From contig JAFAQJ010000381.1 of NCBI GenBank assembly GCA_019246455.1, forward strand, positions 1 to 6,147: a stretch of 6,147 bases of DNA, given 5' to 3'. A program made the position numbers and the translations under genes. The notes beneath the pieces were generated by a model that was not told where the DNA came from, did no database searches, and saw only the letters and a list, made by a program, of their open reading frames with translations. The stretch comes from Pseudolabrys sp. Its GTDB lineage: Bacteria > Pseudomonadota > Alphaproteobacteria > Rhizobiales > Xanthobacteraceae. Below are positions 1 to 5,104 of the stretch, in pieces. Each line of letters starts with the position of its first letter. Within the stretch, counting starts at the first letter, position 1.

Positions 1-399
1 GTCAAAGCCGAGGATACGGCGAACCACCGAATGCATCCCGAATGGGGCGAGATCAGCCGTGAAACCGCCGAGGCGCTAAATCTGGTCCACCAAAAAGGCC
101 AAAGGATTGTGGCCGTCGGATCGACGTCGCTGAGGCTTCTTGAGACCGCCGCAGACGAAACCGGGCGCGTCCACGCCTTCTCTGGCGAAACGTCGATCTT
201 TATTACTCCGGGCTATCACTTTCGCGCGGTCGATCTGATGCTGACCAATTTCCATCTGCCGCGCTCGACCCTGTTCATGCTGGTGAGTGCTTTTTCCGGG
301 CTTGAGGTTATGAAGCGCGCATACGCGCATGCGATCGAGGCCGGCTATCGTTTCTATTCATACGGCGACGCGTGCCTGCTGTACCCGGCGCGATCATGA
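1..399 (+). CDS. queA: QueA, S-adenosylmethionine:tRNA ribosyltransferase-isomerase (C-terminal part, 5' end cut by window)
   Basis: QueA moves the ribosyl part of S-adenosylmethionine onto preQ1 at position 34 of GUN-anticodon tRNAs, giving epoxyqueuosine, the step after Tgt in cytoplasmic queuosine synthesis. The frame is open from base 1, so the gene continues upstream; 132 residues are visible, roughly the last third of a family member of about 350. Family-typical stretches are present in order: [29 protein letters not shown], the [11 protein letters not shown] segment, [17 protein letters not shown], and the closing [11 protein letters not shown]. The ATG at 31 lies inside this conserved region and is not the true start. 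The TGA stop (397-399) overlaps the tgt start as ATGA, which points to translational coupling in one operon. Identification is by recognised motifs and by the tgt neighbour. Confidence 0.94.
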   Translation, partial: VKAEDTANHRMHPEWGEISRETAEALNLVHQKGQRIVAVGSTSLRLLETAADETGRVHAFSGETSIFITPGYHFRAVDLMLTNFHLPRSTLFMLVSAFSGLEVMKRAYAHAIEAGYRFYSYGDACLLYPARS

Positions 400-1526
400 C
401 CGAGTTTTCATTCAAGCTACACAAAATCGACGGCGCGGCCCGTCGCGGCGAGCTCACGACGCCACACGGCCGCGTTCAAACGCCGGCATTCATGCCGGTT
501 GGTACTCAAGGCACCGTGAAAGGTCTCACACCGGAGATGGTACGAGAAACAGGCGCCGAGATCGTCCTTGGCAATACCTACCATTTAATGCTCCGCCCCA
601 GCGCAGAGCGGATCGCCGAGCTCGGCGGCCTGCATACCTTCATGAACTGGCCGCTGCCAATCCTCACGGATTCCGGCGGCTTCCAAGTAATGTCGCTGTC
701 GTCATTGCGGAAGATTGACGAAAAGGGTGTTACGTTTCGCTCGCATCTTGATGGTGCGATGATTGAGCTGACGCCTGAGCGAGCAATCCAAATTCAAGCA
801 CTGTTGGACGCCGACATCTCGATGCAGCTCGACGAGTGCCTCAAGCTGCCGACCACTACCGAGGAAATGGCTCGGGCCATGCGGCTGTCGCTGCGCTGGG
901 CAGAACGCAGCAAACGCTCATTCGGAGATCGGAAACGGCTGGGCGCGGCGTTATTCGGCATCGTGCAAGGAGGCGACGACCCAAGATTGCGCGTGGAAAG
1001 TGCGCAGAGATTGGTGGACATCGGGTTTCACGGTTACGCGATTGGTGGTCTCGCGGTCGGCGAACCGCAAGAGGTGATGCTTCGGACACTCGACGAAACC
1101 ACGCCGGCATTACCGGCCGACAAACCGCGCTATTTGATGGGCGTCGGCACACCGCGCGATCTTGTCGAGGCGGTTGCACGCGGTATCGACATGTTTGACT
1201 GCGTTTTGCCGACACGAAACGGGCGGCACGGCACGGCTTTTACGCGCTTTGGTGCAATCAATTTATCGAATGCAAGATACGCGGCAGACCCAAAACCGGT
1301 CGATTCGCAGAGCGCACATGCAATAGCTCGAACCTACTCGCGGGCGTATCTGCATCATCTGGTGAAGGCGAACGAGATGCTGGGCGGCATCCTACTATCG
1401 GTCATCAACCTCGCTTACTATCAGGAACTGATGCAAGAAATGCGGAAAGCCATTGAGGTCGGTCGTTTTGCCGATTTCCGTGCGCAAGCGCATGAATTGT
1501 GGAAACGGGGCGAGTCGCAACAATAA
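396..1526 (+). CDS. tgt: Tgt, tRNA-guanine transglycosylase (queuine/preQ1 type) lacking the usual zinc ligands
   Basis: Tgt exchanges guanine 34 of tRNA-Asp, -Asn, -His and -Tyr for preQ1 in the cytoplasm. The 376-residue product is full length for the family. Visible motifs: DSGGFQ with Asp92 (general acid/base), LDEC with Asp146 and Cys148 (preQ1 recognition), VQGG with Gln191, GGLAVGE with Leu219-Gly222, and MFDCVLPTR with Asp268 (expected nucleophile). The start chosen is ATG 396, overlapping the queA stop; a GTG at 372 would add eight residues inside queA and does not fit the family N-terminus. No strong ribosome site precedes it, consistent with coupling to queA. The oddity is the C-terminal zinc site: the family pattern C-x-C-x2-C then His 26 residues on reads Ser306, His308, Ala311 and Ile337, although flanking sequence ([18 protein letters not shown]) is well conserved. 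The fold is probably retained; whether activity is retained is an inference. Confidence 0.96.
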   Translation: MTEFSFKLHKIDGAARRGELTTPHGRVQTPAFMPVGTQGTVKGLTPEMVRETGAEIVLGNTYHLMLRPSAERIAELGGLHTFMNWPLPILTDSGGFQVMSLSSLRKIDEKGVTFRSHLDGAMIELTPERAIQIQALLDADISMQLDECLKLPTTTEEMARAMRLSLRWAERSKRSFGDRKRLGAALFGIVQGGDDPRLRVESAQRLVDIGFHGYAIGGLAVGEPQEVMLRTLDETTPALPADKPRYLMGVGTPRDLVEAVARGIDMFDCVLPTRNGRHGTAFTRFGAINLSNARYAADPKPVDSQSAHAIARTYSRAYLHHLVKANEMLGGILLSVINLAYYQELMQEMRKAIEVGRFADFRAQAHELWKRGESQQ

Positions 1527-1550
1527 AGACGTGCCCAAATCGCAGCGTAA

Positions 1551-2732
1551 TCAGGGCCCGTCGTAGAGCCAGGCGATGCTGTTCTGCGCGTCTTCCTTGC
1601 TACGTGCCGCGAGCATCTGATCTCGCAATTCGGCGGTCGGACCGCGCGCATGATAAAATTCGCCGTAGACACGTGCCATGATCTGCACCCGCGCCGTGCG
1701 CAGGTAGCGCGCGTTTTGGTAGGCCAGAAAGGCTTTAGGCAAGTCGTTCGGCTCTCGGGCGACACATTCTGCGAGAACGACGGCATCTTCCGTCGCCATG
1801 CAGGCGCCCTGGGCTAGATATTGAAGCATCGGGTGTGCGGCATCGCCCAGAAGCACAACGCGACCTTTAGTCCAAACCTTCACCGGTTCACGGTCGCACA
1901 ACACCCACATGCGCCACGTTTCAATTCGCTCGAGCAGCCGGAGTACTTCGGGTCTCTGGGCAGCAAAATGTTGCCACAAGAGTTCCTTGCTGCCTTCCGC
2001 GTTCCAACCTTCCTCGTAGTGATCGGAATGAAATACGGCGACGAGATTATAAAGCTCGCCGCGCCGCAACGGGTAATGCACGAAATGGGTGCGCGGCCCA
2101 GCCCATAGCACGACATCCGGACGCCATAAATCATCCGGCACATCGGCGCGTTTCAAGACGGCACGGTAAGCGATGTGACCCGAGACTCTGGGTTTGCCGT
2201 CACCGACAACACGTGCGCGTATCGTCGACCACATGCCGTCACAGCCGAGCAAGGCGCGGCCTTCAGCTCGCTCGCCGTCACCGAGCACAACGTCTACATG
2301 ACCGCCGTGGTCCTCATAACTTTTAACATGACGGCCATTTTCCAAGCTAACGAGGCTACTCGATTGGCACGCACGCAAAAACGCGCCGTGAATATCGGCG
2401 CGGTGCGTAACAGCGTACGGTTGTCCAAAGCGATGTAGTGCATCCTCGCCGAGCGGCATTCGCGTAATAACCCTGCCGCTAAGAGCATCACGCATTTCCA
2501 TGCAAGTGGGTTTGTGGGCGTCAGCAAGCACGGCTTCTTTAAGGCCGATACGTTCGAGTGCCCGAAAAATGTTTGGCCCGAGCTGAATACCGGCGCCAAC
2601 TTCTCGAAATTCAGGAGATTGCTCGAAGACGCGTACGGGAAACCCCTGATGCGCAAGCGCATAGGCGGTGACCAGTCCTCCGATACCACCACCGGCGATG
2701 AGAAAAGGTCGCGCGCCATCCGTTTGATTCAT
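1551..2732 (-). CDS. FAD-dependent aromatic hydroxylase, probable 3-hydroxybenzoate 6-monooxygenase
   Basis: A 393-residue class A flavoprotein monooxygenase, full length for the group. It has an N-terminal FAD-binding GGGIGG (residues 14-19) with Glu37 at the end of the second strand, a CDG motif (164-166), and the GDAAHP motif (296-301). The best remembered match is 3-hydroxybenzoate 6-hydroxylase, which uses NADH and O2 to make gentisate: shared stretches include GPRTHFVHYPLRRGE, CDREPVKVW, LQYLAQGACMATEDA and the WLY ending. His216, Tyr220 and Gln304 line up with the substrate-site His, Tyr and Gln reported for the Rhodococcus enzyme. Salicylate 1-monooxygenase is the main alternative. 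The only plausible start is the ATG at 2730-2732; upstream there is at most a weak ribosome site (GGGA). An intrinsic terminator lies between it and the upstream CHRD gene, so it should have its own promoter in about 2733-2800; a weak match (TTGGCG, 17 bases, TAGTCT at 2794-2766) exists. It converges on tgt with 24 bases between and no visible terminator. No gentisate dioxygenase is present. Confidence 0.88.
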   Translation of the reverse strand: MNQTDGARPFLIAGGGIGGLVTAYALAHQGFPVRVFEQSPEFREVGAGIQLGPNIFRALERIGLKEAVLADAHKPTCMEMRDALSGRVITRMPLGEDALHRFGQPYAVTHRADIHGAFLRACQSSSLVSLENGRHVKSYEDHGGHVDVVLGDGERAEGRALLGCDGMWSTIRARVVGDGKPRVSGHIAYRAVLKRADVPDDLWRPDVVLWAGPRTHFVHYPLRRGELYNLVAVFHSDHYEEGWNAEGSKELLWQHFAAQRPEVLRLLERIETWRMWVLCDREPVKVWTKGRVVLLGDAAHPMLQYLAQGACMATEDAVVLAECVAREPNDLPKAFLAYQNARYLRTARVQIMARVYGEFYHARGPTAELRDQMLAARSKEDAQNSIAWLYDGP

Positions 2733-2801
2733 GAAAGTTGTCCCAACGTCATGTTTCGACCCGCCAGACTAGAATCCAGGGAGGTTGCCGCCAAGACGAC
2801 C

Positions 2802-2833
2802 AAACAAAAACTCGCCGGACTTGCCGGCGAGTT
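2802..2833 (-). terminator. Intrinsic terminator of the CHRD gene
   Basis: A perfect 8-bp stem (CTCGCCGG 2811-2818 with CCGGCGAG 2824-2831, five-base loop), extendable by two A-T pairs, is followed on the - strand by a T-rich tail (TTTTTGTTT, 2810-2802). It lies 26 bases past the CHRD stop codon and on the correct strand. It isolates the CHRD gene from the hydroxylase gene that follows on the same strand. Confidence 0.85.
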
Positions 2834-2859
2834 CCTGAAGAAATTGTCTGCGTTGAAGT

Positions 2860-3291
2860 TTATTTCTTAAGCTGGCCGCGGATTTCGCCGCCCTTATTCT
2901 CGGCCGTGTGGACGTTGACATAAAGTTCGCCAGCCATCAGGGCTTTGGCTTGATCATCGTTGAGAGTCGCCGATCCTTCGAACGGGCTGGTTGCCGGGCT
3001 GATCGGGACCATAACGCCGGCATTCTTCCCGGCTTCGGCGGGACCGTGGAAGTGGGCGGCGGTAGCCGGACCGGTCAGATCCTTGTAGCTGCCTTTCCAC
3101 GACAGTTTCTTCGACGCGGTATCGTACGATGCAGTCACGGTGCCCGTCGCCTTGCTGCTGTTCGCCGGTACTTCGCTCGCAGCATTCATGTCAGCTTTGA
3201 GATTAACGGTCTCGGCGAGGGCGGGTACGGCAACCGTAAGCGCGGCGGCGCAGGTGAGGGCAGTCACCGCCGGCCGAATAAACGTCATCAT
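2860..3291 (-). CDS. Exported CHRD-domain protein
   Basis: A 143-residue protein with a Sec signal peptide (basic start, hydrophobic residues about 7-22, AxA-type cleavage after VPALA at 26) and a single CHRD domain filling the rest. Domain hallmarks are HFHGPA at 80-85 and the C-terminal GELYVNVHTAENKGGEIRG segment at 121-139. The CHRD domain was named from chordin and occurs in many small bacterial secreted proteins; its biochemical role is unknown, so periplasmic or extracellular location is the firmest prediction. Cys14 is not in a lipobox, so this is not a lipoprotein. The start is supported by a near-perfect AGGAGGAG (3305-3298) six bases before the first of two consecutive ATG codons; the second ATG is possible. 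It follows the zinc-ribbon gene by 87 bases on the same strand and is followed by a strong terminator, so it is either the second gene of a small operon or has a promoter in the gap. Confidence 0.92.
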   Translation of the reverse strand: MMTFIRPAVTALTCAAALTVAVPALAETVNLKADMNAASEVPANSSKATGTVTASYDTASKKLSWKGSYKDLTGPATAAHFHGPAEAGKNAGVMVPISPATSPFEGSATLNDDQAKALMAGELYVNVHTAENKGGEIRGQLKK

Positions 3292-3312
3292 ATTGGACTC
3301 CTCCTGAAATCG

Positions 3313-3330
3313 GGCTGTTTTCCGACAGCC
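3313..3330 (-). other. Stem-loop in the leader of the CHRD gene
   Basis: GGCTGT (3313-3318) pairs with ACAGCC (3325-3330) over a six-base loop, ending seven bases before the CHRD ribosome site. No T-run follows on the - strand, so it is not an obvious terminator. It could be an mRNA-stabilising 5' hairpin or an intercistronic structure. A purine-rich AGGAGG partly overlaps its 5' edge on the - strand (3334-3329). Confidence 0.45.
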
Positions 3331-3378
3331 TCCTTTGCCTAAACACCCTGACAGGAAGACTATTCCGCAACAAGCCGG

Positions 3379-3579
3379 CTAGATCGATGGCGGGGTCACA
3401 AAGGTCTGAGATTCCTCGCCGCAGCGGTCGCAAACCCAGTAATGCTGAATCGTGCCGCCCTCGATGAATTCAGTCACTTCCGGGGCAATGAGGCGGTCCC
3501 CGCATTGCGGGCACTGTTGGCGGGACGCAAAAATACGCGAAAGTACAGAGGGTCCAGAGTGTTCAGTGATGAGCTGCAT
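3379..3579 (-). CDS. Small zinc-ribbon protein of unknown function
   Basis: A 66-residue protein with two CxxC knuckles, CPQC (Cys23, Cys26) and CDRC (Cys50, Cys53), 23 residues apart: the layout of a single zinc ribbon. Between them is a short hydrophobic/acidic stretch ending in HYWVC, and the N-terminus (MQLITEHSG) has no signal peptide or membrane segment, so it should be cytoplasmic. The start was set at ATG 3577-3579 because GAGGAGGA precedes it by four bases; an upstream in-frame ATG at 3633 would add 18 residues with no good ribosome site and would run through a palindrome. Specific function is not recognisable; single zinc ribbons of this size may bind nucleic acid or protein partners. 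It precedes the CHRD gene on the same strand with no terminator between, so co-transcription is plausible. Confidence 0.77.
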   Translation of the reverse strand: MQLITEHSGPSVLSRIFASRQQCPQCGDRLIAPEVTEFIEGGTIQHYWVCDRCGEESQTFVTPPSI

Positions 3580-3583
3580 GGCG

Positions 3584-3591
3584 TCCTCCTC
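3584..3591 (-). promoter_or_regulatory. Ribosome binding site deciding the zinc-ribbon start
   Basis: GAGGAGGA on the - strand, four bases before the ATG at 3577-3579. It is nearly the same as the AGGAGGAG before the CHRD gene, and is the main reason for preferring the 66-residue form over the longer one. Confidence 0.75.
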
Positions 3592-3597
3592 TTCGCT

Positions 3598-3609
3598 CGC
3601 CTGCAGGCG
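3598..3609. repeat. Perfect 12-bp palindrome upstream of the zinc-ribbon gene
   Basis: CGCCTGCAGGCG is its own reverse complement with no spacer, so it reads as a possible protein-binding site and not as a hairpin. It sits six bases upstream of the zinc-ribbon ribosome site. GC-rich palindromes of this length can arise by chance. Confidence 0.4.
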
Positions 3610-3638
3610 TAGGCGGGCAACGTGGCGGTCCAAAGGCC

Positions 3639-3667
3639 ATCAGGTGAAACTTTGATGATCACCTGAT
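3639..3667. repeat. Perfect 8-bp inverted repeat between tRNA-Lys and the zinc-ribbon gene
   Basis: ATCAGGTG (3639-3646) and CACCTGAT (3660-3667) flank a 13-base AT-rich centre. On the - strand it begins 27 bases past the tRNA CCA end and lies upstream of the zinc-ribbon gene. It could be an operator, or an RNA hairpin ending or processing the tRNA transcript; the T-run expected of an intrinsic terminator is only TTT within GGCCTTTGG, so a terminator role is weak. Confidence 0.5.
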
Positions 3668-3694
3668 GATTACCGCCATAGGCGTGAAGGACGG

Positions 3695-3770
3695 TGGTGA
3701 GCGCGCCGGGGCTCGAACCCGGGACCCCGTGATTAAAAGTCACGTGCTCTACCTGCTGAGCTACGCGCTC
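3695..3770 (-). tRNA. tRNA-Lys (anticodon TTT)
   Basis: The full cloverleaf is visible on the - strand: acceptor stem GAGCGCG/CGCGCTC (3770-3764 with 3705-3699), D-arm GCTCAGCAGGTAGAGC, anticodon stem CGTGA/TCACG around loop CTTTTAA with anticodon TTT at 3737-3735, and the T-arm with GGTTCGAGCC. The discriminator base is A (3698) and the CCA end is encoded (3697-3695), giving 76 bases. It reads AAA and AAG lysine codons. It is not a queuosine tRNA, so its nearness to queA-tgt is not functional. A good promoter lies just upstream, giving a leader of only a few bases. Confidence 0.98.
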
Positions 3771-3783
3771 GCCGTCTGCGCGC

Positions 3784-3812
3784 TGTGTAGGGGCGGCATT
3801 TTGCCCGGTCAA
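3784..3812 (-). promoter_or_regulatory. Sigma-70-type promoter of tRNA-Lys
   Basis: On the - strand, TTGACC (3812-3807) and TACACA (3789-3784) are separated by exactly 17 bases. The -35 box matches five of six consensus bases; the -10 box is poorer. Transcription would start near 3777, about seven bases before the mature tRNA end, as expected for a tRNA promoter. Confidence 0.65.
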
Positions 3813-3822
3813 TAGGCGTGAG

Positions 3823-3839
3823 ACGGGCTTCGCGCCCGT
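3823..3839 (+). other. Terminator-like stem-loop between the tRNA promoter and the amidohydrolase
   Basis: ACGGGC (3823-3828) pairs with GCCCGT (3834-3839) over loop TTCGC and is followed on the + strand by TTTGTT. There is no + strand gene immediately upstream for it to terminate. It may block stray + strand transcription from the tRNA region, act as a leader element of the amidohydrolase if the promoter is upstream, or be incidental. Confidence 0.35.
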
Positions 3840-3918
3840 TTGTTGGCCTCGCGCGGCTTGCGGATTTGCTGCATTATCGCCTTTGTTTGTCCCAACTTCG
3901 CTTACCGCTCGTTGCGCC

Positions 3919-3934
3919 AAGGGGTTAAAAAGGA
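3919..3934 (+). promoter_or_regulatory. Atypical ribosome binding region of the amidohydrolase
   Basis: The ATG at 3935 is directly abutted by AGGA (3931-3934), too close to act as a normal Shine-Dalgarno. AAGGGG (3919-3924), ten bases upstream, is the more likely site. The protein N-terminus (PIVNRVAEFHKDITAWRHDL) fits the family, so the start itself is not in doubt. Confidence 0.45.
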
Positions 3935-5104
3935 ATGCCGATCGTCAATCGCGTCGCCGAATTTCATAAAGATATCACCGCATGGCGGCACGATCTGCAC
4001 GCACATCCTGAGCTGCAATACGACGTCCATCGTACCGCGGCCGTAGTTGCCGAAAAGCTCAAGTCGTTCGGCTGCGACGAAGTTGTGTCCGGTATTGGCC
4101 GCACAGGGGTCGTTGGCGTAATTCGCGGCCGCAAGCCCGGCACAAACAAGGTAATTGGATTGCGGGCCGACATGGATGCGCTGCCTATCGAGGAAGACAC
4201 GGGCGTGTCTTACAAGTCTGTCACTTCGGGGCAGATGCACGCCTGCGGTCACGATGGTCATACTTCAATGTTGCTAGGCGCGGCGCGATATCTCGCCGAA
4301 ACCCGCAACTTCGCCGGCACCGCCGTTGTGATTTTCCAGCCAGCCGAAGAAGGCGGCGCGGGCGGCAAGGCGATGATCGATGACGGAATGATGGAGCGCT
4401 TCAAGATCGACGAAGTGTACGGCATGCATAACTATCCCGGCATGCCGGTGGGCAGTTTCGGGATTCGGGCTGGCCCGACGATGGCTGCGGCGGATTTCGT
4501 GACAATCGACATTGAAGGCCGCGGCGGTCATGCCGCGCGGCCACATCTTGCGGCAGATGCCGTGGTGGTCGGCGCGCAAATCATCACCAACATCCAAACA
4601 ATCGTGTCTCGCAATGTCGATCCGCTGAAATCTGCTGTGATCTCGATCTGCATGTTTCGCGCAGGAAATGCGGACAATGTCCTCCCTCAAACTGTGCAGT
4701 TACGCGGCACCGCGCGCAGCTTCGATCCTGATGTGCGAGATATGATTGAACGGCGCTTGCAAGAGGTCGTCGATGGAACGGCTATTGCGCTCGGCGCCAA
4801 AGCCAAACTGACTTATGTTCGCAATTACCCAGTGCTTTCAAATCATCCAAAGGAAACCGACTTCGCGGCCGCGGTCGCGCAGGAAGTCGCCGGCGCGCCG
4901 CAGGTCGACACCGACCTACCGCCAATGATGGGCGCCGAAGACTTCTCTTTCATGCTCAACGCGCGACCCGGGGCTTTCATCTGGATTGGCAATGGTGACA
5001 GTGCCGGTCTGCATCATCCGCAATACAACTTCGACGACGAAGCCATCCCGTTCGGGACGTCGTACTGGGTTCGGCTTGTCGAAAAGGCTTTGCCGGCCGG
5101 TTAG
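3935..5104 (+). CDS. M20D-family metal-dependent amidohydrolase (hippurate hydrolase-like)
   Basis: A 389-residue, full-length member of the M20D group, which hydrolyses N-acyl amino acids (hippurate, indole-acetyl amino acids, N-acetyl amino acids) with a two-metal centre in the cytoplasm. Motifs in order: WRHDLHAHPEL (17-27), GLRADMDALPI (75-85), HACGHDGHT (102-110) supplying Cys104 and His106, QPAEEGGAGG (135-144) with Glu138 as likely general base and Glu139 as ligand, MHNYP with His165, and LHHP with His360 as the last ligand. The inserted dimerisation domain spans roughly 185-295 and includes GRGGHAARPH (196-204). No signal peptide is seen. All expected catalytic and metal residues are present, so it should be active; the actual substrate cannot be told from sequence, and hippurate is only the conventional label. 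It is transcribed away from tRNA-Lys and stands alone; its TAG stop overlaps the stop of the convergent glycosyltransferase. Confidence 0.94.
   Translation: MPIVNRVAEFHKDITAWRHDLHAHPELQYDVHRTAAVVAEKLKSFGCDEVVSGIGRTGVVGVIRGRKPGTNKVIGLRADMDALPIEEDTGVSYKSVTSGQMHACGHDGHTSMLLGAARYLAETRNFAGTAVVIFQPAEEGGAGGKAMIDDGMMERFKIDEVYGMHNYPGMPVGSFGIRAGPTMAAADFVTIDIEGRGGHAARPHLAADAVVVGAQIITNIQTIVSRNVDPLKSAVISICMFRAGNADNVLPQTVQLRGTARSFDPDVRDMIERRLQEVVDGTAIALGAKAKLTYVRNYPVLSNHPKETDFAAAVAQEVAGAPQVDTDLPPMMGAEDFSFMLNARPGAFIWIGNGDSAGLHHPQYNFDDEAIPFGTSYWVRLVEKALPAG

Noticed and set aside
372..395. Longer tgt starting at GTG 372
   Set aside because: The extra eight residues lie inside queA and do not fit the family N-terminus; ATG 396 gives the usual ATGA overlap.
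1527..1550. Terminator between tgt and the hydroxylase
   Set aside because: The 24 bases contain no stem with a T-run in either direction.
2908..3342. Open frames opposite the CHRD gene and other antisense frames through the large genes
   Set aside because: They show no recognisable motifs and no ribosome sites, and mirror the codon pattern of the supported genes.
3580..3633. N-terminal extension of the zinc-ribbon protein to ATG 3633
   Set aside because: No ribosome site precedes it, while GAGGAGGA sits correctly before ATG 3579; the added residues are translated promoter or palindrome sequence.
3695..3770. tRNA-Lys as an island attachment site
   Set aside because: No integrase, no repeated copy of the tRNA 3' end in the window, and neighbouring genes look chromosomal.
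2738..3896. Ten-base match TTGTCCCAAC at 2738-2747 and 3887-3896, upstream of the hydroxylase and the amidohydrolase
   Set aside because: It tempted a shared-operator reading, but the orientation relative to the two genes is opposite, the flanks differ, and a 10-base match in 6 kb is expected by chance.
3474..3920. Open frame on the - strand running through the tRNA-Lys region
   Set aside because: It translates the tRNA gene itself (the VEHVTFNHGVPGSSPGA stretch is the well-known false peptide from tRNA sequence) and overlaps the better-supported zinc-ribbon gene in another frame.
1551..5104. Aromatic degradation cluster joining the hydroxylase and the hippurate hydrolase-like enzyme
   Set aside because: The genes lie on opposite strands, separated by a terminator, a CHRD gene, a zinc-ribbon gene and a tRNA; no ring-cleavage or transport gene is present.
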